DNA from: Chthonomonadales bacterium
Lineage (GTDB): Bacteria; Armatimonadota; Chthonomonadetes; Chthonomonadales; CAJBBX01
Assembly: GCA_012517255.1 (NCBI GenBank)
Contig: JAAYVH010000272.1
Span: 1 to 45,253, forward strand
Length of the DNA: 45,253 nt
Reading direction: 5' to 3'
Positions within the stretch are counted from its first letter, which is position 1. Each line of letters starts with the position of its first letter. A program made the position numbers and the translations under genes. The notes beneath the pieces were generated by a model. That model was not told the DNA's origin, did no database searches, and saw only the letters and a program-made list of their open reading frames with translations. Shown here piece by piece: positions 34,901-42,204 of this stretch.

Positions 34901-35322
34901 CATGGGTCGCGTTCCGCCACGGCATGCAGGGAGCCGGATACTGGGTCCATAGCTACGATCCCTACTGGTTCGACCGGCCGGGACAGGCATCCGAGTACGG
35001 CTCTGTCTACCTGACCGACGGCGCTCCCGTTGCGACGAAACGTTGGGAGGCAACCCGCGACGGGATCGAGGATTACGAACTGCTCTCGATCCTCCGTGCC
35101 GCTGCCCGCTCCGATCAGGGCACATGGTCCGAACGGGCCAGCCTGCTTCTGGACAAGGCCGTCGCCTTCGTGACCGACGGGCAGGAACTTGTCAGCGACA
35201 TCGGGCGGCAGACCGAGCCGTTCGAGCCGGACTACCGCCGATGGATGGCCTATCGCCGCGAGATCATTCGCCTCCTCGAGGAGCGCAGCCCGCAGCCCGA
35301 ACCGCTCGCATGTGTATACTGA
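31924..35322 (+). CDS. Secreted PQQ-type beta-propeller fused to a DUF4091 / GH123-like domain
   Basis: 1132 aa. GGAGGAG lies five bases before ATG 31924. Signal region: ALHAATSIASALSCVLWA. Residues about 40-420 contain repeated strands such as GSVYAFDGAGKRLWKHA, TLLCIGADGKTRMEV, DVYRLTSDGRLVWACR and SVLYGLDADGNRLWARR: a PQQ/WD-like propeller. Then a beta-sandwich and a C-terminal TIM-barrel-like region, with YLQDEPGLGG carrying the adjacent Asp-Glu of GH123-type enzymes and RDGIEDYELLSILRAAA, the end typical of DUF4091. It probably hydrolyses an N-acetylated sugar or related glycan outside the cell. A -10-like TATACT overlaps its last codons. Confidence 0.8.
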   Translation: MGRRAALHAATSIASALSCVLWAPIPSKGDDAVANEAGPLSRSPLRWSRKLPGAVGHPMPLRTAGDLQGVVITLADGAVVFIDAAGTERWRSQLDLQADSGPVCATLRPGGSPIVVATDVWGSVYAFDGAGKRLWKHARQSRSGGFRTPVIADLDNDGTREIIVSDSRGTLLCIGADGKTRMEVTAGNYRVAAPAVCDVGDGPRHLIFGNDAGDVYRLTSDGRLVWACRPGGRFGRSLPIIVPARSGPAVLLGTSFVSSEPGLMMLDATTGAFRRRCASEVQAYQSTAAPDRAGAGGLAIMFGDKNSVLYGLDADGNRLWARRLEGRGIFHAPSVLASANDMLILQTVRGSGPDGRCLYALTADGRIVDGIALPGGGGSSAIVGRFAGQSSLSLITLSANGTLERRELAEPWSGAAVLWPGAPESRVGQAPLVSTQRARPTPMEERPAVLGTNTIHAVAPSGASYAAIRTASGGSVHTVLLRLADPGPRPKAVVPVRLDSVGRHETQIAWFGANPSRLLSERRYALTVDRRLTEEAAEQADFDSRMAAAMRSDPPHRELLDYLRAACRTQYLVARAERSGVAFDALRAERKRSLALTQLARRAGAEGDIVAVPIANPWRPFNPVATLEASGAMNRIAMEMLGNERESCALALANLTARPMSVRVERGPFEPKTKNGVQVPGARVVRLHEPIAVTPTTTGRPVEDPLPELGEASTIRLGPGEVRMLWLTVSSAALSAGEHSGTLRLGDTTSQRPPVEVRMSIRVSSVRLADRLRYRHCNWLNPASFGDEGIRERVLQDALEHGTSVFVIPPPTVRLHADGTAAAVEGGVHDRLARRLQGRAFLLISGAPALTWETAPPADAQTRDIGFAAAVRAYGEHMRALGFTTDDYALYLQDEPGLGGPNHEFEAFVALVRKVKAADPGMPIYANPAGGATAAMLESLTDLVDVWCPDMHLFCGDMAGLEPIFRAGKEWWHYEAPGDQRNLSPLGFYRMQAWVAFRHGMQGAGYWVHSYDPYWFDRPGQASEYGSVYLTDGAPVATKRWEATRDGIEDYELLSILRAAARSDQGTWSERASLLLDKAVAFVTDGQELVSDIGRQTEPFEPDYRRWMAYRREIIRLLEERSPQPEPLACVY
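35315..35320 (+). promoter_or_regulatory. Possible -10 element for the toxin-antitoxin operon
   Basis: TATACT within TGTGTATACTGATCC, ending 6 nt before the GTG of the antitoxin gene, which itself has no visible ribosome binding site. If real, the message would be leaderless. No -35 was recognised. Confidence 0.3.
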
Positions 35323-35326
35323 TCCT

Positions 35327-35776
35327 GTGATCGCCACGCATGATTGTCTTCCAGCCAAACTCGGGCGCGGTCCGGTTGACATCGAGAGATTGCGCGAAGC
35401 GGTGCAGCGCGTCTGTCGCCGGTATCCGAGGATCCGGGCGGCGTTTGTCTTCGGATCGCAGGCAACGGGAACATCACGGGCAGACAGCGATATTGACCTC
35501 GCCCTGCGGTTTTCTTGCTATCCCGACGCCGACGACATGCTCGAACTCGAGGACGATTTGGTCCGTACCATCAGCGAGGAAATCGGCCGGGATGACATTG
35601 ACCTGGTGGATTTGAACTCCGCCAACGCGCTGCTGCGGTTCAATGCCACCGATACAGGTATTGCGCTATTCGAGAGGAACCCGGGTGACGCATTGCTTGC
35701 GGACTGCATCAGCTTCAAGCTGTGGGTAGACGAGCGCGACTACTGGATGCGTCGCGCCCGTGGAGAACGCACATGA
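35327..35776 (+). CDS. mntA: MntA-type nucleotidyltransferase antitoxin
   Basis: 149 aa from GTG 35327. The minimal nucleotidyltransferase motif is complete: Gly43-Ser44, ten residues, Asp55-x-Asp57 (FGSQATGTSRADSDIDLAL). The rest, LELEDDLVRTISEE and DIDLVDLNSANALLRFNATDTGIALFER, matches the MntA antitoxin group. MntA neutralises its HEPN toxin HepT by transferring AMP groups to a tyrosine. The following gene starts in a 4-nt ATGA overlap and is HepT-like but broken. The antitoxin itself is intact. A longer upstream frame is part of the preceding gene. Confidence 0.85.
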   Translation: MIATHDCLPAKLGRGPVDIERLREAVQRVCRRYPRIRAAFVFGSQATGTSRADSDIDLALRFSCYPDADDMLELEDDLVRTISEEIGRDDIDLVDLNSANALLRFNATDTGIALFERNPGDALLADCISFKLWVDERDYWMRRARGERT

Positions 35777-36338
35777 GCGGTCGTGAGATCGAGGACCTTG
35801 TCAGGCGCCTCGCGCGACTTCGCGAGTTCGCACGCGGCGTGGCCGCGGTGGGTGTATCAGAAAGCGTAGAGAGCTTTCTTAGGAGTTCGGACGCGGCGTG
35901 GCCGCGGTGGGTGAATCAGAAAGCGTAGAGAGCTTTCTTAGGAGTATATCGGACAAGCGAGTGAGTACATGGACATTGGTCTTGAGGCCTACCTGGAATC
36001 CGACACCATCCAGGACGCGGTGGAGCGAAGACTCCAGTTGTGTACTGAAGTCGCGATTGACATCGGAAGGACCATTCTGCGCGTGCTTGGAGCTCGTCCA
36101 GCCACTGACTACGCTGACGTGTTCAGGGCTCTGTCTGACGAGAGTGTACTGCCGACGCACCTCGCACGCAGCATGCAGCAGGTAGCTCGGTACCGCAACC
36201 GACTGGTCCACGACTATGATGACCTCGACCCAGCGGCTCGTTTATGGGTTTCGAGCAAGACACCTGCCGGACTTTGTCGCCTACGCAGATACCGTGGAGG
36301 CTTGGGTAACGCGCATGCATGTGGATGATAGTGAGTAG
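35773..36338 (+). pseudogene. hepT: HepT-type HEPN (DUF86) toxin, disrupted twice
   Basis: Starts ATG 35773, overlapping the antitoxin stop by 4 nt. The first 17 codons (MSGREIEDLVRRLARLR) are followed by a 118-bp insertion, 35824-35941, made of two 59-bp tandem copies. Removing it gives RLARLREYIGQASEYMDIGL then EAYLESDTIQDAVERRLQLC, a perfect HepT frame. The RNRLVHDY (RX4HXY) toxin motif is present, including the tyrosine that MntA modifies. A second change, near 36233, shifts the C-terminus: one frame ends LDPAARLWVSSK, the other continues RLVYGFRARHLPDFVAYADTVEAW to TAG 36338, the real family end. Both lesions together make a non-functional toxin unless recoded. Confidence 0.85.
35824..35941 (+). 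repeat. Two tandem 59-bp units, each with two hairpins
   Basis: Copy 1 is 35824-35882, copy 2 is 35883-35941; the start GAGT recurs at 35942. The copies differ at two positions only (35831/35890 and 35855/35914). Each unit has two stem-loops: CGCGGC-GTG-GCCGCG (35833-35847 in copy 1) and AGAAAGC-GTAGAGA-GCTTTCT (35859-35879). Both substitutions lie outside the stems. Confidence 0.9.
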
Positions 36339-36365
36339 CGCTCTGGCTGCAGCCTTCGTCTTCGT

Positions 36366-37307
36366 ATGCCTGAGCACGCCGATTTGGGCTCGGAAGATCA
36401 TGACACTCCTATGCATCCCCGCCTGATCGAATGCCTCGCAGCCGCAGAGCTGCACTTTCGCAGCGACCCCCGCTGTGCCGGCATGTTCCTCCACGGCTCC
36501 ATCGGGCGCGGCGAGACGGACGCCTACTCGGACATCGACGTGTGCGCCGTCATCGAGGACGAGCACTATGAGGACGTCAAGGCCGAGATGCGAGCGGTGT
36601 GTGAGCGGCTGTTCGGCCCGACAGTCATCTGGCTGCCGGAAGGCGAACAACCTCGCTACTGCAACTTCGCGTTCCTGTTCGAGCACGGGGACGAGCTGCT
36701 GCTGACGGACTTCGACATCGTCGCCCGCTCCCTGTTTGTTGCGTGGAACAGGCCGCCGGATCGAGTCCTGTGGGATCGCGATGGACTTCTGTCGCAAGCG
36801 CCCCGTGCGCACGGCCCACAGGCAGGCCTATCGGGGGAGCGTCTCCTGCGGCTGATAGACACCTACTGGGTCTACGCATACCTTGACGGGAAGTACATGA
36901 GGCGCGGCGATGTCTTCAAGATGCTGTATGTTCAGCAGACGCTGTTTCAGGTTCACGTCAGAATGCTATGCGGACATCAAACGGGCGACGAGGGCGTCTG
37001 GTGGGCTGGCGACATGGCGCGGCTCAGCGAGCATGACCGACACAGACTTCTCGGCTACTTCAGCGCAGCCGATACGGATCGGGTGGCCGAGGCCCTATCG
37101 CGATGCCTTGACCGCTTCTCCGAGGATGCACAGCGCGTGTGTGCCGATCTCGCCGCGCCCTATCCGATCGATCGGGAACTGGCCGTCCGCAAGCATCTCG
37201 CAACCATGGGTCTGCGGTCAGGACTTAGGCGGCGGCTTCAGGAGCCCGGCCGTCCGGTAGGGTCCGCGTCTGGCGAGTCGCACTGTGATCGTGAGGAGCT
37301 CACATGA
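36366..37307 (+). CDS. Polymerase-beta-like nucleotidyltransferase
   Basis: 313 aa from ATG 36366, or 298 aa from ATG 36411; neither has a strong ribosome binding site. MFLHGSIGRGETDAYSDIDV carries the GS-x10-DxD motif of nucleotidyltransferases. The helical C-terminal half (RLLRLIDTYWVYAYLDGKYMRRGDVFKMLY) resembles aminoglycoside- or lincosamide-nucleotidyltransferase relatives. It is larger than the MntA antitoxin and has its own C-terminal helical domain, so a small-molecule or tRNA-like substrate is as likely as a toxin partner. The GH43-like gene starts in a 4-nt ATGA overlap, which suggests co-translation of two unrelated-looking functions. Confidence 0.72.
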   Translation: MPEHADLGSEDHDTPMHPRLIECLAAAELHFRSDPRCAGMFLHGSIGRGETDAYSDIDVCAVIEDEHYEDVKAEMRAVCERLFGPTVIWLPEGEQPRYCNFAFLFEHGDELLLTDFDIVARSLFVAWNRPPDRVLWDRDGLLSQAPRAHGPQAGLSGERLLRLIDTYWVYAYLDGKYMRRGDVFKMLYVQQTLFQVHVRMLCGHQTGDEGVWWAGDMARLSEHDRHRLLGYFSAADTDRVAEALSRCLDRFSEDAQRVCADLAAPYPIDRELAVRKHLATMGLRSGLRRRLQEPGRPVGSASGESHCDREELT

Positions 37308-38317
37308 GCAGAGCCGTCTGCGTTCTATCGGCGCTGGTCGCCGTCGCTCCGTTGGCCGTTCGGTCAACGATAGAAGGGAATGGGATGCACAGGGAGCAGA
37401 AGATCGGACCGCCGGGAGGCCTGCGCAAGTTGCTCGACATCCCCATGCGCGACCCTTCCATCTGCCGTGGACCGGGCGGCTGGTATTACCTGACAGGCAC
37501 CAGCGAGCCGTTCTGGGGCTATAACAACGACAACGGCATCAGGCTCTGGAGGTCGAGGGATCTGATCGAGTGGGAGCCCCTCGGGACGGTCTGGCGCTAC
37601 GGCGCGAGTCCGTGGCACGCGCGCTATCTCGCGGCCAGGAAGCCCCTCTGGGCGCCGGAGGTCCACTATCTGAAAGGCACGTTCTGGCTAACCTACAGCA
37701 TGCCGGGATGGGACAACACCGCCAGAACCTCGGGCTCCGGCCTATTGCGCAGCGCCACGGGCAAGCCGGAAGGCCCTTACGAGGACGTGCAGCCCTCCGA
37801 GCGGCTTGGCGATGAGATAGACGCGTCGTTGTTCGAGGACGACGACGGCGCCGTCTACTTCCTGTGGCACAGCGGCAAGATCGCGCGGATGAAGCCCGAC
37901 ATGAGCGGCCTCGCCGAGCCCTACCGCTGGCTCCGCACTGCAGTCTCCGACTCGAACCCTGCCCATCATTCCGATCTGTGCGCCGGCATCTTCGGCGAAG
38001 GGTCATATGATCATGTCGGCTATGAGGGGATGTTTCTCGTCAAGGCGAGGGGCCGGTACTACCTCTGTTGCTCCGATCAGTTCGACGGCCGCTACAGCTG
38101 CGCCGTCGCCGAGTCAAAGAGCATCTTCGGTCCCTATGGCGCTCGCTATGAAGCCATCCCCTACGGCGGCCACAACACGCTGTTCCGAGACGCCCGGGGA
38201 CGGTGGTGGTCCACCTGCTTTGGCCCGCCATGGTACGAACGCCCAGCCGTGCTGCCGGTGACGTTCGATCGGAGCGGCCACATGCGACCCGGAGAGGCGC
38301 CTCTGAAGCAAGACTGA
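37304..38317 (+). CDS. Secreted GH43-like glycosidase
   Basis: 337 aa. GAGGAG lies six bases before ATG 37304, inside the preceding gene. The signal region is VCVLSALVAVAPLAVRS. The five-bladed propeller motifs are visible: MRDPSICRGPGGWYYLTGT (catalytic base Asp), WAPEVHYLKGTFWLTYS, DEIDASLFEDDDGAVYFLW (second Asp) and GYEGMFLVKARGRYYLCCS (acid Glu). GH43 enzymes act on arabinan, xylan or related side chains. Length is in the lower normal range. A hairpin follows. Confidence 0.82.
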   Translation: MSRAVCVLSALVAVAPLAVRSTIEGNGMHREQKIGPPGGLRKLLDIPMRDPSICRGPGGWYYLTGTSEPFWGYNNDNGIRLWRSRDLIEWEPLGTVWRYGASPWHARYLAARKPLWAPEVHYLKGTFWLTYSMPGWDNTARTSGSGLLRSATGKPEGPYEDVQPSERLGDEIDASLFEDDDGAVYFLWHSGKIARMKPDMSGLAEPYRWLRTAVSDSNPAHHSDLCAGIFGEGSYDHVGYEGMFLVKARGRYYLCCSDQFDGRYSCAVAESKSIFGPYGARYEAIPYGGHNTLFRDARGRWWSTCFGPPWYERPAVLPVTFDRSGHMRPGEAPLKQD

Positions 38318-38330
38318 CGGACTGAGGCCT

Positions 38331-38364
38331 GACGCCCTCGATCCTTACCGAACTCGAGGGCGTC
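38331..38364. terminator. Perfect 11-bp hairpin between convergent genes
   Basis: GACGCCCTCGA (38331-38341) pairs with TCGAGGGCGTC (38354-38364), loop of 12. It sits between the GH43-like gene and the small membrane protein gene, which end 14 and 7 bp away. Confidence 0.7.
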
Positions 38365-38370
38365 CAGCCA

Positions 38371-38541
38371 TTATCGCGGAGGCGGCAGCCCCTTGACCTT
38401 GGATGCGTCGAACTGGATGCCGCGTACCGACGACTTGGTAAACGTCGTGCCCTGAGCGCGGCTATAGAGCCAGTACCCGGCGCCGATGACGGCAAGGCCA
38501 ATGACGATCCACACCACCAGCGGATTGAGCTCTTTGTTCAT
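38371..38541 (-). CDS. 56-aa single-pass membrane protein
   Basis: ATG 38541 to TAA 38371. One hydrophobic helix (LVVWIVIGLAVIGAGYWLY) follows a short charged start (MNKELNP), then a polar tail ending KGLPPPR. Short membrane proteins with the same layout (M-x-K-x-x-x-P, helix, TFTK-type tail) are, as I remember, common next to prepilin-like genes in Armatimonadota. The gene is 69 bp downstream of the prepilin-like gene and in the same direction. The ribosome binding site is weak (GGGGCAG). The coding evidence is the helix, the clean frame and the position before a terminator. Confidence 0.65.
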   Translation of the reverse strand: MNKELNPLVVWIVIGLAVIGAGYWLYSRAQGTTFTKSSVRGIQFDASKVKGLPPPR

Positions 38542-38610
38542 GCTCTGCCCCGGTGCAGCGGCGCCGCAAGAGCGGAAATCCAGCCTCCCGACGCCGCTGC
38601 CACCTGCTGC

Positions 38611-39429
38611 CTAGCGGGTCATGGGGTGCATGACCAGCTTAACCAGGTCCACGAACTTGCCTGTCTTGTACTTGGCATGCCCATCCACCATAACGGCCAG
38701 CGTCGCGCCGGTCTCATTGCCTCCGCCGAACGGAGGCGGCACGACCTGGTTGTCGGTGAACCCAGCATGCGCCCCGTAGGAGTTGCAGAAGGCGATCACG
38801 GACTCTGCCGGAGTGTTGCACACGGCCTGCGGCTGGCCGGCAATGTAGAAGTCCTGCGGGTTGTTGGTCTTGTACTCGGGCCCGAACTGCGGACCGAAGG
38901 GCGGAGTGTCTAGCGCGATCAGCCTGACGAACAACTCCAACGGGATCCGGTCATAGCGGGGCGACGGCACCGGCCCGACGCCGCCGAACGCATACCCGTA
39001 GGAACCGAACGCGTTGACTGGCTGACCATCGGCGCCGATCACCACAGGGTCGGGCCGCAGCGTCGGACAGCCGAACAGGCCGTCGTTCTTGATGTACGGC
39101 CGGAAAGCATACTCCATGAAGAGACCCCGCTTGTTGTTGAGGTCCACCGACCATAGCGGCGGTCCCGTCGGGAGGCCCGTGCTGTATCCCGTGGAGTTGT
39201 TGTTGGTTCGATCGTCCATCATCAGCCACGGGAACTGCTCGTCGTAGTCCTGGACATACATGAGCGCTGCCAGCCCGATCTGCTTCAGATTGGACAGACA
39301 CACCGTCTTGCGGGCCTGCTCCCTTGCGCGCGCAAACACCGGGAACAGGATGGCTGCGAGGATGGCAATGATCGCGATCACCACCAGCAGCTCGATGAGA
39401 GTGAACCCTTGCCTTGAGACACGACGCAT
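38611..39429 (-). CDS. Type II pseudopilin / prepilin-like protein (DUF1559-like)
   Basis: 272 aa from ATG 39429, with AAGGAG eight bases before it. The prepilin signal is [15 protein letters not shown]: Gly-Phe at the peptidase site and Glu5 of the mature protein, then a hydrophobic helix. [22 protein letters not shown] and [11 protein letters not shown] follow. The end ([20 protein letters not shown]) is like the H-x9-DG type terminus of this family. Such proteins are numerous in Armatimonadota and Planctomycetes and may form pseudopili or surface structures. It is one of an eight-gene minus-strand run. Confidence 0.88.
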   Translation of the reverse strand: MRRVSRQGFTLIELLVVIAIIAILAAILFPVFARAREQARKTVCLSNLKQIGLAALMYVQDYDEQFPWLMMDDRTNNNSTGYSTGLPTGPPLWSVDLNNKRGLFMEYAFRPYIKNDGLFGCPTLRPDPVVIGADGQPVNAFGSYGYAFGGVGPVPSPRYDRIPLELFVRLIALDTPPFGPQFGPEYKTNNPQDFYIAGQPQAVCNTPAESVIAFCNSYGAHAGFTDNQVVPPPFGGGNETGATLAVMVDGHAKYKTGKFVDLVKLVMHPMTR

Positions 39430-39529
39430 TGACGCATCTCCTTCCATGGGTGGAGAGAATGTGCGAACCGACCTCGGAGGTCTATCGCCGCTATGCCGTA
39501 CGTGATAATAACTCGGCGCGTGTCCGTTG

Positions 39530-40549
39530 TCAACCGGCCTCGCGGACGCTCGGAGCGCCATGTGCGGCGCCGGCGAAGAAGCAGGCCACGCTCCGGTCGT
39601 CGGCCATCTTCTCGAGCGGCGGCTCTTCGGCGGCGCAACGTTCGCGGGCTATCGGGCACCTGGTTCGAAACCGGCAGCCCGCGTGACGCGATGCCGCCGT
39701 GGGCGCGTCTCCTTCGATGGGGACGCGATGGGCGCGGCGGGACGGGTCCGCGATGGGAACCGAGGCCAGCAGAGCCCGTGTGTAGGGATGCATCGGCGCG
39801 GCGAAGATGGCGTCCGTGGGTCCTTCTTCGACAATGACGCCGAGATACATCACCGCAACGCGCGAGCAGGCATGCCGGACCACCGAGAGATCGTGCGCGA
39901 TGAACAGGTAGGCCGGCCCGAGACGATCCTGGATGTCTGCGAGCAGGTTCAGAATCTGCGCTCGAATGGAGAGGTCGAGCGCCGAGATGGGTTCGTCGAG
40001 GATGATGAGATCGGGTTCGGTGGCGATGGCGCGCGCGATCCCGATGCGCTGCCTCTGGCCGCCCGAAAACTCATGGGGATAGCGAGAGGCGTGGTCGCCT
40101 CGCAACCCGACCATCTCGAGCAGCGCCCTGGCCCGATCCGCTTGCTCTCTTCGGCCTCCCACGAGCCCGTGAGCTCGCAGCGGTTCCGACACGATGTCGC
40201 CGACCGACATGCGCGGATTCAGCGCCGACATGGGATCCTGAAACACGATCCCCATACGCCTCCGAAGCTTCCGCAGATCGCGCTCCGGCAGGGCCGCCAG
40301 ATCGGAGCCGTCGAAGCGCACCGAACCCGCCGTGGGCTTGAGCAGACGCAAGATGGTCCGCCCGGCCGTGGACTTGCCGCATCCACTCTCGCCGACAAGT
40401 CCGACCGTCGAACCTGCGCACACATCGAGGTCAATGCCGTCAACGGCCCGAACGACCTCATGCACGTGCCGCAGGCCCATCTGGCGCGAAACATGGAAGT
40501 GTTTCGTCAGGCCGCGAACGGAGAGGAGCGGGATGCTCGGATAGCTCAT
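39530..40549 (-). CDS. oppF: Oligopeptide/dipeptide ABC transporter ATP-binding protein (OppF/DppF type)
   Basis: 339 aa from ATG 40549, which overlaps the preceding gene's stop by 4 nt (ATGA). Walker [10 protein letters not shown], signature [14 protein letters not shown], Walker [14 protein letters not shown], then the oligopeptide C-terminal region with [14 protein letters not shown] (four cysteines). This subunit works as a pair with OppD and the permeases OppB/OppC. None of them is in the window, so it is an orphan as seen here. Its upstream neighbours are an AAA ATPase and a 159-aa unknown. Confidence 0.9.
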   Translation of the reverse strand: MSYPSIPLLSVRGLTKHFHVSRQMGLRHVHEVVRAVDGIDLDVCAGSTVGLVGESGCGKSTAGRTILRLLKPTAGSVRFDGSDLAALPERDLRKLRRRMGIVFQDPMSALNPRMSVGDIVSEPLRAHGLVGGRREQADRARALLEMVGLRGDHASRYPHEFSGGQRQRIGIARAIATEPDLIILDEPISALDLSIRAQILNLLADIQDRLGPAYLFIAHDLSVVRHACSRVAVMYLGVIVEEGPTDAIFAAPMHPYTRALLASVPIADPSRRAHRVPIEGDAPTAASRHAGCRFRTRCPIARERCAAEEPPLEKMADDRSVACFFAGAAHGAPSVREAG

Positions 40550-41025
40550 CGTAGCTCCAGGTGTCGGGCCGGCATGGCGATCCCCGCCTGACTGAGCTTC
40601 CGCGATGCCGGTGTGCCTGGATGGATGCCGACGTGTGCGTCTGTAGCGATCCAGTGCCATATCGGCTTCTCTAACCGTCGGCGCGTCCTGTCCGCAAGCT
40701 CCATCACGGTCGGCGCAAGCTCTCTAAGGCGAGTTTCGGCTGACGCCTTCTTACGGACGACCTGGTCCACCTGCCGCGTGTTGGCCGGGTGAACCTCGAC
40801 GAAGCAACAGCTTTCGCACTCCGTTGAGATCCACCCCAGGGCATAGTCCCACTGAGGGACGTCCGGGACCAGCCGAGAGAGCGCCTCCTCCAGATTGACG
40901 GAGTCGATCAGCGACGAGCCGCGGGACGTTGACACCCGGTCGCGATGCTCACCCTTAAGGGCGCGCTTTCCTTTCTTGACGTAGGAGCTAAGAGGCGTAC
41001 CTTTCGTAACCTTGCGAAGCGCCAT
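40546..41025 (-). CDS. Unknown 159-aa protein paired with the AAA ATPase
   Basis: 159 aa from ATG 41025; the ATPase stop codon ends one base upstream. A longer TTG start is possible. Visible parts: a basic N-terminus (KGTPLSSYVKKGKRALKGEHRDRV), a central PQWDYALGW...SCCFVEVHPA segment, a charged helix (VVRKKASAETRLRELAPTVMEL), and WHWIATDAHVGI then SQAGIAMPARHLEL. The Asp of WDY and the Glu-x-His of FVEVHPA are spaced as in PD-(D/E)xK nuclease cores, but the lysine is missing, so this is a weak guess. I recall similar small proteins beside AAA ATPases. The gene lies between the ATPase and oppF without gaps. Confidence 0.65.
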   Translation of the reverse strand: MALRKVTKGTPLSSYVKKGKRALKGEHRDRVSTSRGSSLIDSVNLEEALSRLVPDVPQWDYALGWISTECESCCFVEVHPANTRQVDQVVRKKASAETRLRELAPTVMELADRTRRRLEKPIWHWIATDAHVGIHPGTPASRKLSQAGIAMPARHLELR

Positions 41026-41026
41026 C

Positions 41027-42175
41027 CTAGGCTGCAAGCCTGGCAACCACGTCGGCTACCCTTTCGCTGAACCCGGTGAGCCCACCCCAGCCGCGTTCGG
41101 CGTCATCAGCGGAGGCCGGATCCAGATCCGAGATGTCACGCGATTTGCCGTCGGGACCGAAGTAATGGACTGCGCGGGTCTTCCCGATCGCGGCCTCCGC
41201 GACGGGCTTCAGCGACGGAGATCGGCCCGCGCCGAAGAGGTCCGCGACGTCTCGCCAGTCACCCCCAGAACGTTGGATGGCCTGCAGTCCCCAGAGGACG
41301 TCCAGCACATGCGGAGAGTGTGTGGAGATACACACACGGTAGCCACGCCAGAGGAGTTCCAGGACGAGCAGCATAGAAGCCCCGACCGCTCGCGGGTGGA
41401 GGCCCATCTCAGGCTCCTCGATCACCACCCAGTCGACGGCAGGCTTCTTGGCGAGCTTGGCGGGCGGCAAGAGCCAGTACAGGCCCAGCAGGAGCGGCAC
41501 GAACTCGCGCTGTCCAGCCGACCACGCCATGTATGGGAGTGACGAGGGCGCCTCGTTCCGACCAAGGACCAGTCGCCTCTGCGGATATGTTCTGTCCACT
41601 CTGAGGCCAAAGCCCCGGAAGAGAGCATCGTCGAGAACGTCGCGCAGCGCCGCCTTCAGCTTGTTGGCTCTGGGGAATATCTCGGACTGGCGACCGACCA
41701 TTCCGCCCAAGAGGATCCGCAGTCGGTCGCTGAAGTCGCGAACGGCGAACGGGTCGCCAGGACCGTAGTCGGAGAACGGCCTCGGCCAGCCGTCGCGCAT
41801 CGTTACAGCCCGCTGGGCGGGCATGTAGAACACCCCCGGCTCATCGCGCCGCCGCCCTCCACGTTTGAGCTTGGCTTCAACGTTGGTTACCGGCTCTCCC
41901 TCCACCGCGATTGCGCTGCCGTTGGGGCCGTCGTGCCACATTGGTCCGGTGCCCTCGCCGAAGTAGAGCTCCAGCAGGTCGGGCAGCGGCCCTTCCCAGT
42001 CAACCCCGTATTGCGCCAGCCGTCCGCGGATGTACTGGGCATCCTCCAGCAGCTTCAGCCATTGAAGGAAGATGCTCTTGCCGGATGCCTGCGGACCAAC
42101 CAGTACCGTGAGATCGCCGAACGCGATATCTGCCTTCGTGATCGGGCCCACGTTCTGGAGCGTGAGGCGTTTCAC
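41027..42175 (-). CDS. AAA ATPase of the OLD/ABC-ATPase-like (AAA_21) type
   Basis: 382 aa from GTG 42175, which has GAGGAGG nine bases upstream. It begins KRLTLQNVGPITKADIAFGD, then Walker A GPQASGKS, a long insert, YMAWSAGQREFVPLLLGLYW (signature region), Walker B VVIEEPEMGLHP and STHSPHVLD (switch). No TOPRIM nuclease region follows, unlike OLD proteins. ATPases of this type drive many phage-defence systems when paired with an effector. The next gene (159 aa) starts one base after the stop, so the pair is probably translated together. It is 29 bp downstream of a nitroreductase gene. Confidence 0.82.
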   Translation of the reverse strand: MKRLTLQNVGPITKADIAFGDLTVLVGPQASGKSIFLQWLKLLEDAQYIRGRLAQYGVDWEGPLPDLLELYFGEGTGPMWHDGPNGSAIAVEGEPVTNVEAKLKRGGRRRDEPGVFYMPAQRAVTMRDGWPRPFSDYGPGDPFAVRDFSDRLRILLGGMVGRQSEIFPRANKLKAALRDVLDDALFRGFGLRVDRTYPQRRLVLGRNEAPSSLPYMAWSAGQREFVPLLLGLYWLLPPAKLAKKPAVDWVVIEEPEMGLHPRAVGASMLLVLELLWRGYRVCISTHSPHVLDVLWGLQAIQRSGGDWRDVADLFGAGRSPSLKPVAEAAIGKTRAVHYFGPDGKSRDISDLDPASADDAERGWGGLTGFSERVADVVARLAA

Positions 42176-42204
42176 TCTCTCTGGCCTCCTCTGCGGGCGA
42201 GCCC

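Noticed and set aside
34213-35382. 389-codon minus-strand frame
   Set aside because: Antisense to the DUF4091 domain, whose motifs are clear.
35824-35941. CRISPR repeat-spacer unit
   Set aside because: Only two directly adjoining copies with no spacers, inside a gene.
35898-36185. Another frame through the repeat and hepT region
   Set aside because: Its residues after the repeat do not resemble HepT; it arises only from the 59-bp duplication.
35969-36328. A short HEPN gene starting at ATG 35969
   Set aside because: It has no ribosome binding site, lacks the first helix and ends in the wrong frame after LDPAARLW. It is the middle of the broken hepT.
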